This document shows, one piece after another, positions 11,014 to 22,840 of a DNA stretch of 64,000 nucleotides (its first letter is position 1; each line of letters opens with the position of its first letter). The stretch is from Petrolisthes cinctipes (taxonomy: Eukaryota > Arthropoda > Malacostraca > Decapoda > Porcellanidae), in contig JAWQEG010001220.1 of the NCBI GenBank assembly GCA_033782935.1, positions 3,224,001 to 3,288,000 of the forward strand. Reading direction: 5' to 3'. The notes below the pieces were generated by a model. It saw only the letters and a program-made list of their open reading frames with translations, had not been told where the DNA came from and searched no databases. The translations under genes were made by a program, and so were the position numbers.

Positions 11014-14000
11014 GTGTTAGAGTATTTTCAAAATACATGCTCAAAACATACTGAAAATCGATCTTTTAGGTGCACAAAAGTCGATATGTGCATGCATCTT
11101 CAGTACCCGTTTATATCTCAAATTCAGGCTCAAAACACCCGAAAATTCAATATTTTGGGGTCCCAGAAGCAATCTGTACATGCCTACTCAGTGTTAGAGT
11201 ATTTTCAAAATACAGGCCCAAAACATGCTGAAAATCGATATTTTAGATGCCAAAAGTCAATATGTGCATGTTTCTTCTGTACCCGTTTATATCTCAAATT
11301 CAGGCTCAAAACACCCAAAAATTCAATATTTTGGGGTCCCAGAAGCAATCTGTACATGCCTACACAGTGTTAGAATATTTTCAAAATATAGGCTAAAAAC
11401 ATGCTAAAAATCGACATTTTAGGTGCCAAAAAATCGATATCTCAAATTCAGTCCCAAAACACCCGAAAACTCGATATTTAGAGGTTCCAGAAGGATCTGT
11501 ACATGCCTACTCCGTGTTAGAGTATTTTCAAAATACATTCCAAAAACATACTGAAAATCGATCTTTTAGGTGCCCAAAAGTCGATATGTGCATGCATCTT
11601 CTGTACCCGATTATATCTCAAATTCATTCCCTAAACACCCGAAAATTCGATATTTTGGGGTCCCAGAAGCGATCTGTACATGCCTACTCCGTGTTAGAGT
11701 ATTTTCAAAATTCAGGCCCAAAACATGCTGAAAATCGATATTTTTGGTGCCCAAAGTCAATATGTGCATGTATCTTCTGTACCCGTTTATATCTCAAATT
11801 CAGGCTCAAAACACCCGAAAATTCAATATTTTGTGGTCCCAGAAGATATCTGTACATGCCTACTCAGTGCTAGAATATTTTCAAAATATAGGCTAAAAAC
11901 ATGCTAAAAATCGATCTTTTAGGTGCCAAAAAGTCGATATCTCAAATTCAGTCCCAAAACACCCGAAAATTCGATATTTAGGGGTCCCAGAAGCGATCTG
12001 TACATGCCTACTCCGTGTTAGAGTATTTTCAAAATACATGCTCAAAACATACTGAAAATCGATCTTTTAGGTGCACAAAAGTCGATATGTGCATGCATCT
12101 TCAGTACCCGTTTATATCTCAAATTAAGGCTCAAAACACCCGAAAATTCAATATTTTGGGGTCCCAGAAGCAATCTGTACATGCCTACTCAGTGTTAGAG
12201 TATTTTCAAAATACAGGCCCAAAACATGCTGAAAATCGATATTTTAGATGCCCAAAGTCAATATGTGCATGTATCTTCTGTACCCGTTTATATCTCAAAT
12301 TCAGGCTCAAAACACCCGAAAATTCAATATTTTGGGGTCCCAGAAGCAATCTGTACTCAGTGCTAGAATATTTTCAAAATATAGGCTAAAAACATGCTAA
12401 AAATCGACATTTTAGGTGCCAAAAAGTCGATATCTCAAATTCAGTCCCAAAACACCCGAAAATTCGATATTTAGGGGTCCCAGAAGCGATCTGTACATGC
12501 CTACTCCGTGTTAGAGTATTTTCAAAATACATGCTCAAAACATACTGAAAATCGATCTTTTAGGTGCACAAAAGTCGATATGTGCATGCATCTTCTGTAC
12601 CCGTTTATATCTCAAATTCTGGCTCTAAACTCCCGAAAATTAGATATTTTGGGGTCCCAGAAGCGATCTGTGCATGCATACTCCGTGTTAGAGTATTTTC
12701 AAAATTCAGGCCCAAAACATGCTGAAAATCGATATTTTTGGTGCCCAAAGTCAATATGTGCATGTATCTTCTGTACCCGTTTATATCTCAAATTCAGGCT
12801 CAAAACACCCGAAAATTCAATATTTTGGGGTCCCAGAAGCAATCTGTACATGCCTACTCAGTGCTAGAATATTTTCAAAATATAGGCTAAAAACATGCTA
12901 AAAATCGATCTTTTAGGTGCCAAAAAGTCGATATCTCAAATTCAGTCCCAAAACACCAGAAAATTCGATATTTAGAGTCCCAGAAGGTATCTGTACATGC
13001 CTACTCCGTGTTAGAGTATTTTCAAAATACAGGCCAAAAACATACTGAAAATCGATCTTTTAGGTGCCCAAAAGTCGATATGTGCATGCATCTTCTGTAC
13101 CCGTTTATATCTCAAATTCTGGCCCTAAACACCCGAAAATTCGATATTCTGGGGTCCCAGAAGCGATCTGTACATGCCTACTCCGTGTTAGAGTATTTTC
13201 AAAATTCAGGCCCAAAACATGCTGAAAATCGATATTTTAGGTGCCCAAAGTCAATATGTGCATGTATCTTCTGTACCCGTTTATATCTCAAATTCAGGCT
13301 CAAAACACCCGAAAATTCAATATTTTGGGGTCCCAGATGCAATCTGTACATGCCTACACAGTGCTAGAATATTTTCAAAATATAGGCTAAAAACATGCTA
13401 AAAATCGAAATTTTAGGTACCAAAAAATCGATATCTCAAATTCAGTCTCAAAACACCCGAAAATTCGATATTTAGAGGTCCTAGAAGGTATCTGTACATG
13501 CCTACTCCGTGTTAGAGTATTTTCAAAATACAGGCCAAAAACATACTGAAAATCGATCTTTTAGGTGCACAAAAGTCGATATGTGCATGCATCTTCTGTA
13601 CCCGTTTATATCTCAAATTCTGGCCCTAAACACCCGAAAATTCGATATTTTGGGGTCCCAGAAGCGATCTATACATCCCTACTCCGTGTTAGAGTATTTT
13701 CAAAATTCAGGCCCAAAACATGCTGAAAATCGATATTTTTGGTGCCCAAAGTCAATATGTGCATGTATCTTCTGTACCCGTTTATATCTCAAATTCAGGC
13801 TCAAAACACCCGAAAATTCAATATTTTGGGGTCCCAGAAGCAATCTGTACATGCCTACTCAGTGCTAGAATATTTTCAAAATATAGGCTAAAAACATGCT
13901 AAAAATCGATCTTTTAGGTGCCAAAAAGTCGATATCTCAAATTCAGTCCCAAAACACCCGAAAATTCGATATGTAGGGGTCCTAGAAGCGATCTGTACAT

Positions 14001-17000
14001 GCCTACTCCGTGTTAGAGTATTTTCAAAAAACATGCTCAAAACATACTGAAAATCGATCTTTTAGGTGCACAAAAGTCGATATGTGCATGCATCTTCAGT
14101 ACCCGTTTATATCTCAAATTCAGGCTCAAAACACCCGAAAATTCAATATTTTGGGGTCCCAGAAGCAATCTGTACATGCCTACTCAGTGTTAGAGTATTT
14201 TCAAAATACAGGCCCAAAACATGCTGAAAATCGATATTTTAGATGCCAAAAGTCAATATGTGCATGTATCTTCTGTACCCGTTTATATCTCAAATTCAGG
14301 CTCAAAACACCCGAAAATTAGATATTTTGGGGTCCCAGAAGCGATCTGTGCATGCATACTCCGTGTTAGAGTATTTTCAAAATTCAGGCCGAAAACATGC
14401 TGAAAATCGATATTTTTGGTGCCCAAAGTCAATATGTGCATGTATCTTCTGTACCCGTTTATATCTCAAATTCAGGCTCAAAACACCCGAAAATTCAATA
14501 TTTTGGGGTCCCAGAAGCAATCTGTACATGCCTACTCAGTGCTAGAATATTTTCAAAATATAAGCTAAAAACATGCTAAAAATCGATCTTTTAGGTGCCA
14601 AAAAGTCGATATCTCAAATTCAGTCCCAAAACACCAGAAAATTCGATATTTAGAGGTCCCAGAAGGTATCTGTACATGCCTACTCCGTGTTAGAGTATTT
14701 TCAAAATACAGGCCAAAAACATACTGAAAATCGATCTTTTAGGTGCCCAAAAGTCGATATGTGCATGCATCTTCTGTACCCGTTTATATCTCAAATTCTG
14801 GCCCTAAACACCCGAAAATTCGATATTTTGGGGTCCCAGAAGCGATCTGTACATGCCTACTCCGTGTTAGAGTATTTTCAAAATTCAGGCCCAAAACATG
14901 CTGAAAATCGATATTTTAGGTGCCCAAAGTCAATATGTGCATGTATCTTCTGTACCCGTTTATATCTCAAATTCAGGCTCAAAACACCCGAAAATTCAAT
15001 ATTTTGGGGTCCCAGATGCAATCTGTACATGCCTACACAGTGCTAGAATATTTTCAAAATATAGGCTAAAAACATGCTAAAAATCGAAATTTTAGGTGCC
15101 AAAAAATCGATATCTCAAATTCAGTCTCAAAACACCCGAAAATTCGATATTTAGAGGTCCTAGAAGGTATCTGTACATGCCTACTCCGTGTTAGAGTATT
15201 TTCAAAATACAGGCCAAAAACATACTGAAAATCGATCTTTTAGGTGCACAAAAGTCGATATGTGCATGCATCTTCTGTACCCGTTTATATCTCAAATTCT
15301 GGCCCTAAACACCCGAAAATTCGATATTTTGGGGTCCCAGAAGCGATCTATACATCCCTACTCCGTGTTAGAGTATTTTCAAAATTCAGGCCCAAAACAT
15401 GCTGAAAATCGATATTTTTGGTGCCCAAAGTCAATATGTGCATGTATCTTCTGTACCCGTTTATATCTCAAATTCAGGCTCAAAACACCCGAAAATTCAA
15501 TATTTTGGGGTCCCAGAAGCAATCTGTACATGCCTACTCAGTGCTAAAATATTTTCAAAATATAGGCTAAAAACATGCTAAAAATCGATCTTTTAGGTGC
15601 CAAAAAGTCGATATCTCAAATTCAGTCCCAAAACACCCGAAAATTCGATATGTAGGGGTCCCAGAAGCGATCTGTACATGCCTACTCCGTGTTAGAGTAT
15701 TTTCAAAAAACATGCTCAAAACATACTGAAAATCGATCTTTTAGGTGCACAAAAGTCGATATGTGCATGCATCTTCAGTACCCGTTTATATCTCAAATTC
15801 AGGCTCAAAAGACCCGAAAATTCAATATTTTGGGGTCCCAGAAGCAATCTGTACATGCCTACTCAGTGTTAGAGTATTTTCAAAATACAGGCCCAAAACA
15901 TGCTGAAAATCGATATTTTAGATGCCAAAAGTCAATATGTGCATGTATCTTCTGTACCCGTTTATATCTCAAATTCAGGCTCAAAACACCCGAAAATTCA
16001 ATATTTTGGGGTCCCAGAAGCAATCTGTACATGCCTACACAGTGCTAGAATATTTTCAAAATATAGGCTAAAAACATGCTAAAAATCGACATTTTAGGTG
16101 CCAAAAAGTTGATATCTCAAATTCAGTCCCAAAACATCCGAAAATTCCATATTTAGGGGTCCCAGAAGCGATCTGTACATGCCTACTCCGTGTTAGAGTA
16201 TTTTCAAAAAAAATGCTCAAAACATACTGAAAATCGATCTTTTAGGTGCACAAAAGTCGATATGTGCATGCATCTTCTGTACCCGTTTATATCTCAAATT
16301 CTGGCCCTAAACTCCCGAAAATTAGATATTTTGGGGTCCCAGAAGCGATCTGTGCATTCCTACTCCGTGTTAGAGTATTTTCAAAATTCAGGCCCAAAAC
16401 ATGCTGAAAACCGATATTTTTGGTGCCCAAAGTCAATATGTGCATGTATCTACTGTACCCGTTTATATCTCAAATTCAGGCTCAAAACACCCGAAAATTC
16501 ATTATTTTTGGGTTTCAGAAGCAATCTGTACATGCCTACTCAGTGCTAGAATATTTTCAAAATATAGGGTAAAAACATGCTAAAAATCGATCTTTTAGGT
16601 GCCAAAAAGTCGATATCTCAAATTCAGTCCCAAAACACCCGAAAATTCGATATTTAGGGGTCCCAGAAGCGATCTGTACATGCCTACTCCGTGTTAGAGT
16701 ATTTTCAAAATACATGCTCAAAACATACTAAAGATCGATCTTTTAGGTGCACAAAAGTCGATATGTGCATGCATCTTCAGTACCCGTTTATATCTCAAAT
16801 TCAGGCTCAAAACACCCGAAAATTCAATATTTTTGGGTTCCTGAAGCAATCTGTACATGCCTACTCAGTGTTAGAGTATTTTCAAAATACAGGCCCAAAA
16901 CATGCTGAAAATCGATATTTTAGATGCCCAAAGTCAATATGTGCATGTATCTTCTGTACCCGTTTATATCTCAAATTCAGGCTCAAAACACCCGAAAATT

Positions 17001-17192
17001 CAATATTTTGGGGTCCCAGAAGCAATCTGTACATGCCTACACAGTGCTAGAATATTTTCAAAATATAGGCTAAAAACATGCTAAAAATCGACATTTTAGG
17101 TGCCAAAAAATCGATATCTCAAATTCAGTCCCAAAACACCCGAAAATTCGATATTTAGAGGTCCCAGAAGGTATCTGTACATGCCTACTCCG
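11014..17192 (+). repeat. Second copy of the 8005-bp duplication, collinear part
   Basis: Monomer starts from 11014 to 17044 equal those of 3009-9039 plus 8005, and private changes are shared. Differences seen include GGAGTCCC at 4153 against GGGGTCCC in this copy, ACCAAAAAATCG at 13420 against GCCAAAAAATCG, AAGACCCG at 15810, and a replaced tract around 14318-14396. Collinearity at +8005 ends near 17.0-17.2 kb, where the C1 reads GGTGCC while its counterpart at 9039 reads GGTTCC. Confidence 0.85.
14187..14538 (+). repeat. B1/A hybrid and B2, alternative state of 6182-6533
   Basis: The monomer at 14187 begins as B1 and ends in the AAAATTAGATATTTTGGGG, GCGATCTGTGCATGCATAC and CTCC form typical of the hybrid A monomers at 4503 and 12508. 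The next monomer, at 14363, is an ordinary B2 with a private GGCCGAAAAC. The tetramer length is 677 bp, as in the first copy, so the difference is a replacement and not an indel. Confidence 0.75.
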
Positions 17193-18193
17193 TGTTAGAG
17201 TATTTTCAAAATACATGCTCAAAACATACTGAAAATCGATCTTTTAGGTGAACAAAAGTCGATATGTGTATGCATCTTCTGTACCCGTTTATATCTCAAA
17301 TTCTGGCCCTAAACTCCCGAAAATTAGATATTTTGGGGTCCCAGAAGCGATCTGTGCATGCCTACTCCGTGTTAGAGTATTTTCAAAATTCAGGCCCAAA
17401 ACATGCTGAAAATCGATATTTTTGGTGCCCAAAGTCAATATGTGCATGTATCTTCTGTACCCGTTTATATCTCAATTTCAGGCTCAAAACACCCGAAAAT
17501 TCAATATTTTGGGGTTTCAGAAGCAATCTGTACATGCCTACTCAGTGCTAGAATATTTTCAAAATATAGGCTAAAAACATACTAAAAATCGATCTTTTAG
17601 GTGCCAAAAAGTCGATATCTCAAATTCAGTCCCAAAACACCCGAAAATTCGATATTTAGGGGTCCCAGAAGCGATCTGTACATGCCTACTCCGTGTTAGA
17701 GTATTTTCAAAATACATGCTCAAAACATACTAAAAATCGATCTTTTAGGTGCACAAAAGTCGATATGTGCATGCATCTTCAGTACCCGTTTATATCTCAA
17801 ATTCAGGCTCAAAACACCCGAAAATTCAATATTTTTGGGTTCCTGAAGCAATCTGTACATGCCTACTCAGTGTTAGAGTATTTTCAAAATACAGGCCCAA
17901 AACATGCTGAAAATCGATATTTTAGATGCCCAAAGTCAATATGTGCATGTATCTTCTGTACCCGTTTATATCTCAAATTCAGGCTCAAAACACCCGAAAA
18001 TTCAATATTTTGGGGTCCCAGAAGCAATCTGTACATGCCTACACAGTGCTAGAATATTTTCAAAATATAGGCTAAAAACATGCTAAAAATCGACATTTTA
18101 GGTTCCAAAAAATCGATATCTCAAATTCAGTCCCAAAACACCCGAAAATTCGATATTTAGAGGTCCCAGAAGGTATCTGTACATGCCTACTCC
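17192..18193 (+). repeat. Extra hexamer relative to the first 8005-bp copy
   Basis: Monomers are A-hybrid 17192, B2 17369, C2 17545, A1 17693, B1 17870 and C1 18046. The A-hybrid carries TAAACTCCCG and AAAATTAGATATTTT and the private changes GGTGAACAAAAG and TGTGTATGCATC. Before this block the match to the first copy is at +8005, and after it at +9007, so 1002 bp were gained here or lost there. The exact breakpoint is ambiguous because 8686-9186 resembles both 16691-17191 and 17693-18193. Confidence 0.75.
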
Positions 18194-21100
18194 GTGTTAG
18201 AGTATTTTCAAAATACAGGCCAAAAACATACTGAAAATCGATCTTTTAGGTGCCCAAAAGTCGATATGTGCATGCATCTTCTGTACCCGTTTATATCTCA
18301 AATTCTGGCCCTAAACACCCGAAAATTCGATATTTTGGGGTCCCAGAAGCGATCTGTACATGCCTACTCCGTGTTAGAGTATTTTCAAAATTCAGGCCCA
18401 AAACATGCTGAAAATCGATATATTTGGTGCCCAAAGTCAATATGTGCATGTATCTTCTGTACCCGTTTATATCTCAAATTCAGGCTCAAAACACCCGAAA
18501 ATTCAATATTTTGGGGTCCCAGAAGCAATCTGTACATGCCAACACAGTGCTAGAATATTTTCAAAATATAGGCTAAAAACATGCTAAAAATCGACATTTT
18601 AGGTGCCAAAAAGTAGATATCTCAAATTCAGTCCCAAAACACCCGAAAATTCCATATTTAGGGGTCCCAGAAGCGATCTGTACATGCCTACTCCGTGTTA
18701 GAGTATTTTCAAAATTCAGGCCCAAAACATGCTGAAAATCGATATTTTTGGTGCCCAAAGTCAATATGTGCATGTATCTTCTGTACCCGTTTATATCTCA
18801 AATTCAGGCTCAAAACACCCGAAAATTCAATATTTTGGGGTTTCAGAAGCAATCTGTACATGCCTACTCAGTGCTAGAATATTTTCAAAATATAGGCTAA
18901 AAACATGCTAAAAATCGATCTTTTAGGTGCCAAAAAGTCGATATCTCAAATTCAGACCCAAAACACCCGAAAATTCGATATTTAGGGGTCCCAGAAGCGA
19001 TCTGTACATGCCTACTCCGTGTTAGAGTATTTTCAAAATACATGCTCAAAACATACTAAAAATCGATCTTTTAGGTGCACAAAAGTCGATATGTGCATGC
19101 ATCTTCAGTACCCGTTTATATCTCAAATTCAGGCTCAAAACACCCGAAAATTCAATATTTTTGGGTTCCTGAAGCAATCTGTACATGCCTACTCAGTGTT
19201 AGAGTATTTTCAAAATACAGGCCCAAAACATGCTGAAAATCGATATTTTAGATGCCCAAAGTCAATATGTGCATGTATCTTCTGTACCCGTTTATATCTC
19301 AAATTCAGGCTCAAAACACCCGAAAATTCAATATTTTGGGGTCCCAGAAGCAATCTGTACATGCCTACACAGTGCTAGAATATTTTCAAAATATAGGCTA
19401 AAAACATGCTAAAAATCGACATTTTAGGTTCCAAAAAATCGATATCTCAAATTCAGTCCCAAAACACCCGAAAATTCGATATTTAGAGGTCCCAGAAGGT
19501 ATCTGTACATGCCTACTCCGTGTTAGAGTATTTTCAAAATACAGGCCAAAAACATACTGAAAATCGATCTTTTAGGTGCCCAAAAGTCGATATGTGCATG
19601 CATCTTCTGTACCCGTTTATATCTCAAATTCTGGCCCTAAACACCCGAAAATTCGATATTTTGGGGTCCCAGAAGCGATCTGTACATGCCTACTCCGTGT
19701 TAGAGTATTTTCAAAATTCAGGCCCAAAACATGCTGAAAATCGATATATTTGGTGCCCAAAGTCAATATGTGCATGTATCTTCTGTACCCGTTTATATCT
19801 CAAATTCAGGCTCAAAACACCCGAAAATTCAATATTTTGGGGTCCCAGAAGCAATCTGTACATACCTACACAGTGCTAGAATATTTTCAAAATATAGGCT
19901 AAAAACATGCTAAAAATCGACATTTTAGGTGCCAAAAAGTCGATATCTCAAATTCAGTCCCAAAACACCCGAAAATTCCATATTTAGGGGTCCCAGAAGC
20001 GATCTGTACATGCCTACTCCGTGTTAGAGTATTTTCAAAATACATGCTCAAAACATACTGAAAATCGATCTTTTAGGTGCACAAAAGTCGATATGTGCAT
20101 GCATCTTCTGTACCCGTTTATATCTCAAATTCTGGCCCTAAACTCCCGAAAATTAGATATTTTGGGGTCCCAGAAGCGATCTGTGCATGCCTACTCCGTG
20201 TTAGAGTATTTTCAAAATTCAGGCCCAAAACATGCTGAAAATCGATATTTTTGGTGCCCAAAGTCAATATGTGCATGTATCTTCTGTACCCGTTTATATC
20301 TCAAATTCAGGCTCAAAACACCCGAAAATTCAATATTTTGGGGTTTCAGAAGCAATCTGTACATGCCTACTCAGTGCTAGAATATTTTCAAAATATAGGC
20401 TAAAAACATGCTAAAAATCGATCTTTTAGGTGCCAAAAAGTCGATATCTCAAATTCAGACCCAAAACACCCGAAAATTCGATATTTAGGGGTCCCAGAAG
20501 CGATCTGTACATGCCTACTCCGTGTTAGAGTATTTTCAAAATACATGCTCAAAACATACTAAAAATCGATCTTTTAGGTGCACAAAAGTCGATATGTGCA
20601 TGCATCTTCAGTACCCGTTTATATCTCAAATTCAGGCTCAAAACACCCGAAAATTCAATATTTTTGGGTTCCTGAAGCAATCTGTACATGCCTACTCAGT
20701 GTTAGAGTATTTTCAAAATACAGGCCCAAAACATGCTGAAAATCGATATTTTAGATGCCCAAAGTCAATATGTGCATGTATCTTCTGTACCCGTTTATAT
20801 CTCAAATTCAGGCTCAAAACACCCGAAAATTCAATATTTTGGGGTCCCAGAAGCAATCTGTACATGCCTACACAGTGCTAGAATATTTTCAAAATATAGG
20901 CTAAAAACATGCTAAAAATCGATCTTTTAGGTGCCAAAAAGTCGATATCTCAAATTCAGACCCAAAACACCCGAAAATTCGATATTTAAGGGTCCCAGAA
21001 GCGATCTGTACATGCCTACTCCGTGTTAGAGTATTTTCAAAATACATGCTCAAAACATACTAAAAATCGATCTTTTAGGTGCACAAAAGTCGATATGTGC

Positions 21101-22025
21101 ATGCATCTTCAGTACCCGTTTATATCTCAAATTCTGGCCCTAAACACCCGAAAATTCGATATTTTGGGGTCCCAGAAGCGATCTGTACATGCCTACTCCG
21201 TGTTAGAGTATTTTCAAAATTCATGCCCAAAACATGCTGAAAATCGATATTTTTGGTGCCCAAAGTCAATATGTGCATGTATCTTCTGTACCCGTTTATA
21301 TCTCAAATTCAGGCTCAAAACACCCGAAAATTCAATATTTTGGGGTCCCAGAAGCAATCTGTACATGCCTACTCAGTGCTAGAATATTTTCAAAATATAG
21401 GCTAAAAACATGCTAAAAATCGATCTTTTAGGTGCCAAAAAGTCGATATCTCAAATTCAGTCCCAAAACACCAGAAAATTCGATATTTAGAGGTCCCAGA
21501 ATGTATCTGTACATGCCTACTCCGTGTTAGAGTATTTTCAAAATACAGGCCAAAAACATACTGAAAATCGATCTTTTAGGTGCCCAAAAGTCGATATGTG
21601 CATGCATCTTCTGTACCCGTTTATATCTCAAATTCTGGCCCTAAACACCCGAAAATTCGATATTTTGGGGTCCCAGAAGCGATCTGTACATGCCTACTCC
21701 GTGTTAGAGTATTTTCAAAATTCATGCCCAAAACATGCTGAAAATCGATATTTTAGGTGCCCAAAGTCAATATGTGCATGTATCTTCTGTACCCGTTTAT
21801 ATCTCAAATTCAGGCTCAAAACACCCGAAAATTCAATATTTTGGGGGTCCCAGAAGCAATCTGTACATGCCTACACAGTGCTAGAATATTTTCAAAATAT
21901 AGGCTAAAAACATGCTAAAAATCGACATTTTAGGTGCCAAAAAATCGATATCTCAAATTCAGTCTCAAAACACCCGAAAATTCGATATTTAGAGGTCCCA
22001 GAAGGTATCTGTACATGCCTACTCC
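18194..22025 (+). repeat. Octamer copy and derived trimers
   Basis: Starts: 18194 (A2), 18371 (B2), 18547 (C), 18695 (B2), 18871 (C2), 19019 (A1), 19196 (B1), 19372 (C1), 19520 (A2), 19697 (B2), 19873 (C), 20021 (A hybrid), 20198 (B2), 20374 (C2), 20522 (A1), 20699 (B1), 20875 (C2), 21023 (A1/A2 hybrid), 21200 (B2), 21376 (C2), 21524 (A2), 21701 (B), 21878 (C1). Up to about 19519 it matches 9187-10512 at +9007. The last trimer is 502 bp because of one extra G near 21841-21845. Confidence 0.8.
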
Positions 22026-22840
22026 GTGTTAGAGTATTTTCAAAATACATGCTCAAAACATACTGAAAATCGATCTTTTAGGTGCACAAAAGTCGATATG
22101 TGCATGCATCTTCTGTACCCGTTTATATCTCAAATTCTGGCCCTAAACACCCGAAAATTCGATATTTTGGGGTCCCAGAAGCGATCTGTACATGCCTACT
22201 CCGTGTTAGAGTATTTTCAAAATTCAGGCCCAGAACATGCTGAAAATCGATATTTTTGGTGCCCAAAGTCAATATGTGCATGTATCTTCTGTACCCGTTT
22301 ATGTCTCAATTTCAGGCGCAAAACACCCGAAAATTCAATATTTTGGGGTCCCAGAAGCAATCTGTACAGTGCTAGAATATTTTCAAAATATAGGCTAAAA
22401 ACATGCTAAAAATCGATCTTTTAGGTGCCAAAAAGTCGATATCTCAAATTCAGGCTCAAAACACCCGAAAATTCAATATATTGGGGTCCCAGAAGCAATC
22501 TGTACATGCCTACTCAGTGTTAGAGTATTTTCAAAATACAGGTCCAAAACATGCTGAAAATCGATATTTTAGATGCCCAAAGTCAATATGTGCATGTATC
22601 TTCTGTACCCGTTTATATCTCAATTTCAGGCTCAAAACACCCGAAAATTCAATTTTTTGGGGTCCCAGAAGCAATCTGTACATGCCTACACAGTGCTAGA
22701 ATATTTTCAAAATATAGGCTAAAAACATGCTAAAAATCGACATTTTAGGTGCCAAAAAATCGATATATCAAATTCAGTCCCAAAACACCCGAAAATTCGA
22801 TATTTAGAGGTCCCAGAAGGTATCTGTACATGCCTACTCC
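22026..22840 (+). repeat. Distant copy of 1693-2507 (offset 20333)
   Basis: Monomers are A 22026, B2 22203 (10 bp short), C2/A1 fusion 22369, B1 22517 and C1 22693. The fusion monomer, the 10-bp deletion, GGCCCAGAACATGC and the TCAATATATTGGGG change all match 1693-2507. Private differences include TCAATTTCAGGCGC at 22306 and AATTTTTTGGGG near 22652, so the copies have since diverged slightly. Confidence 0.8.
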
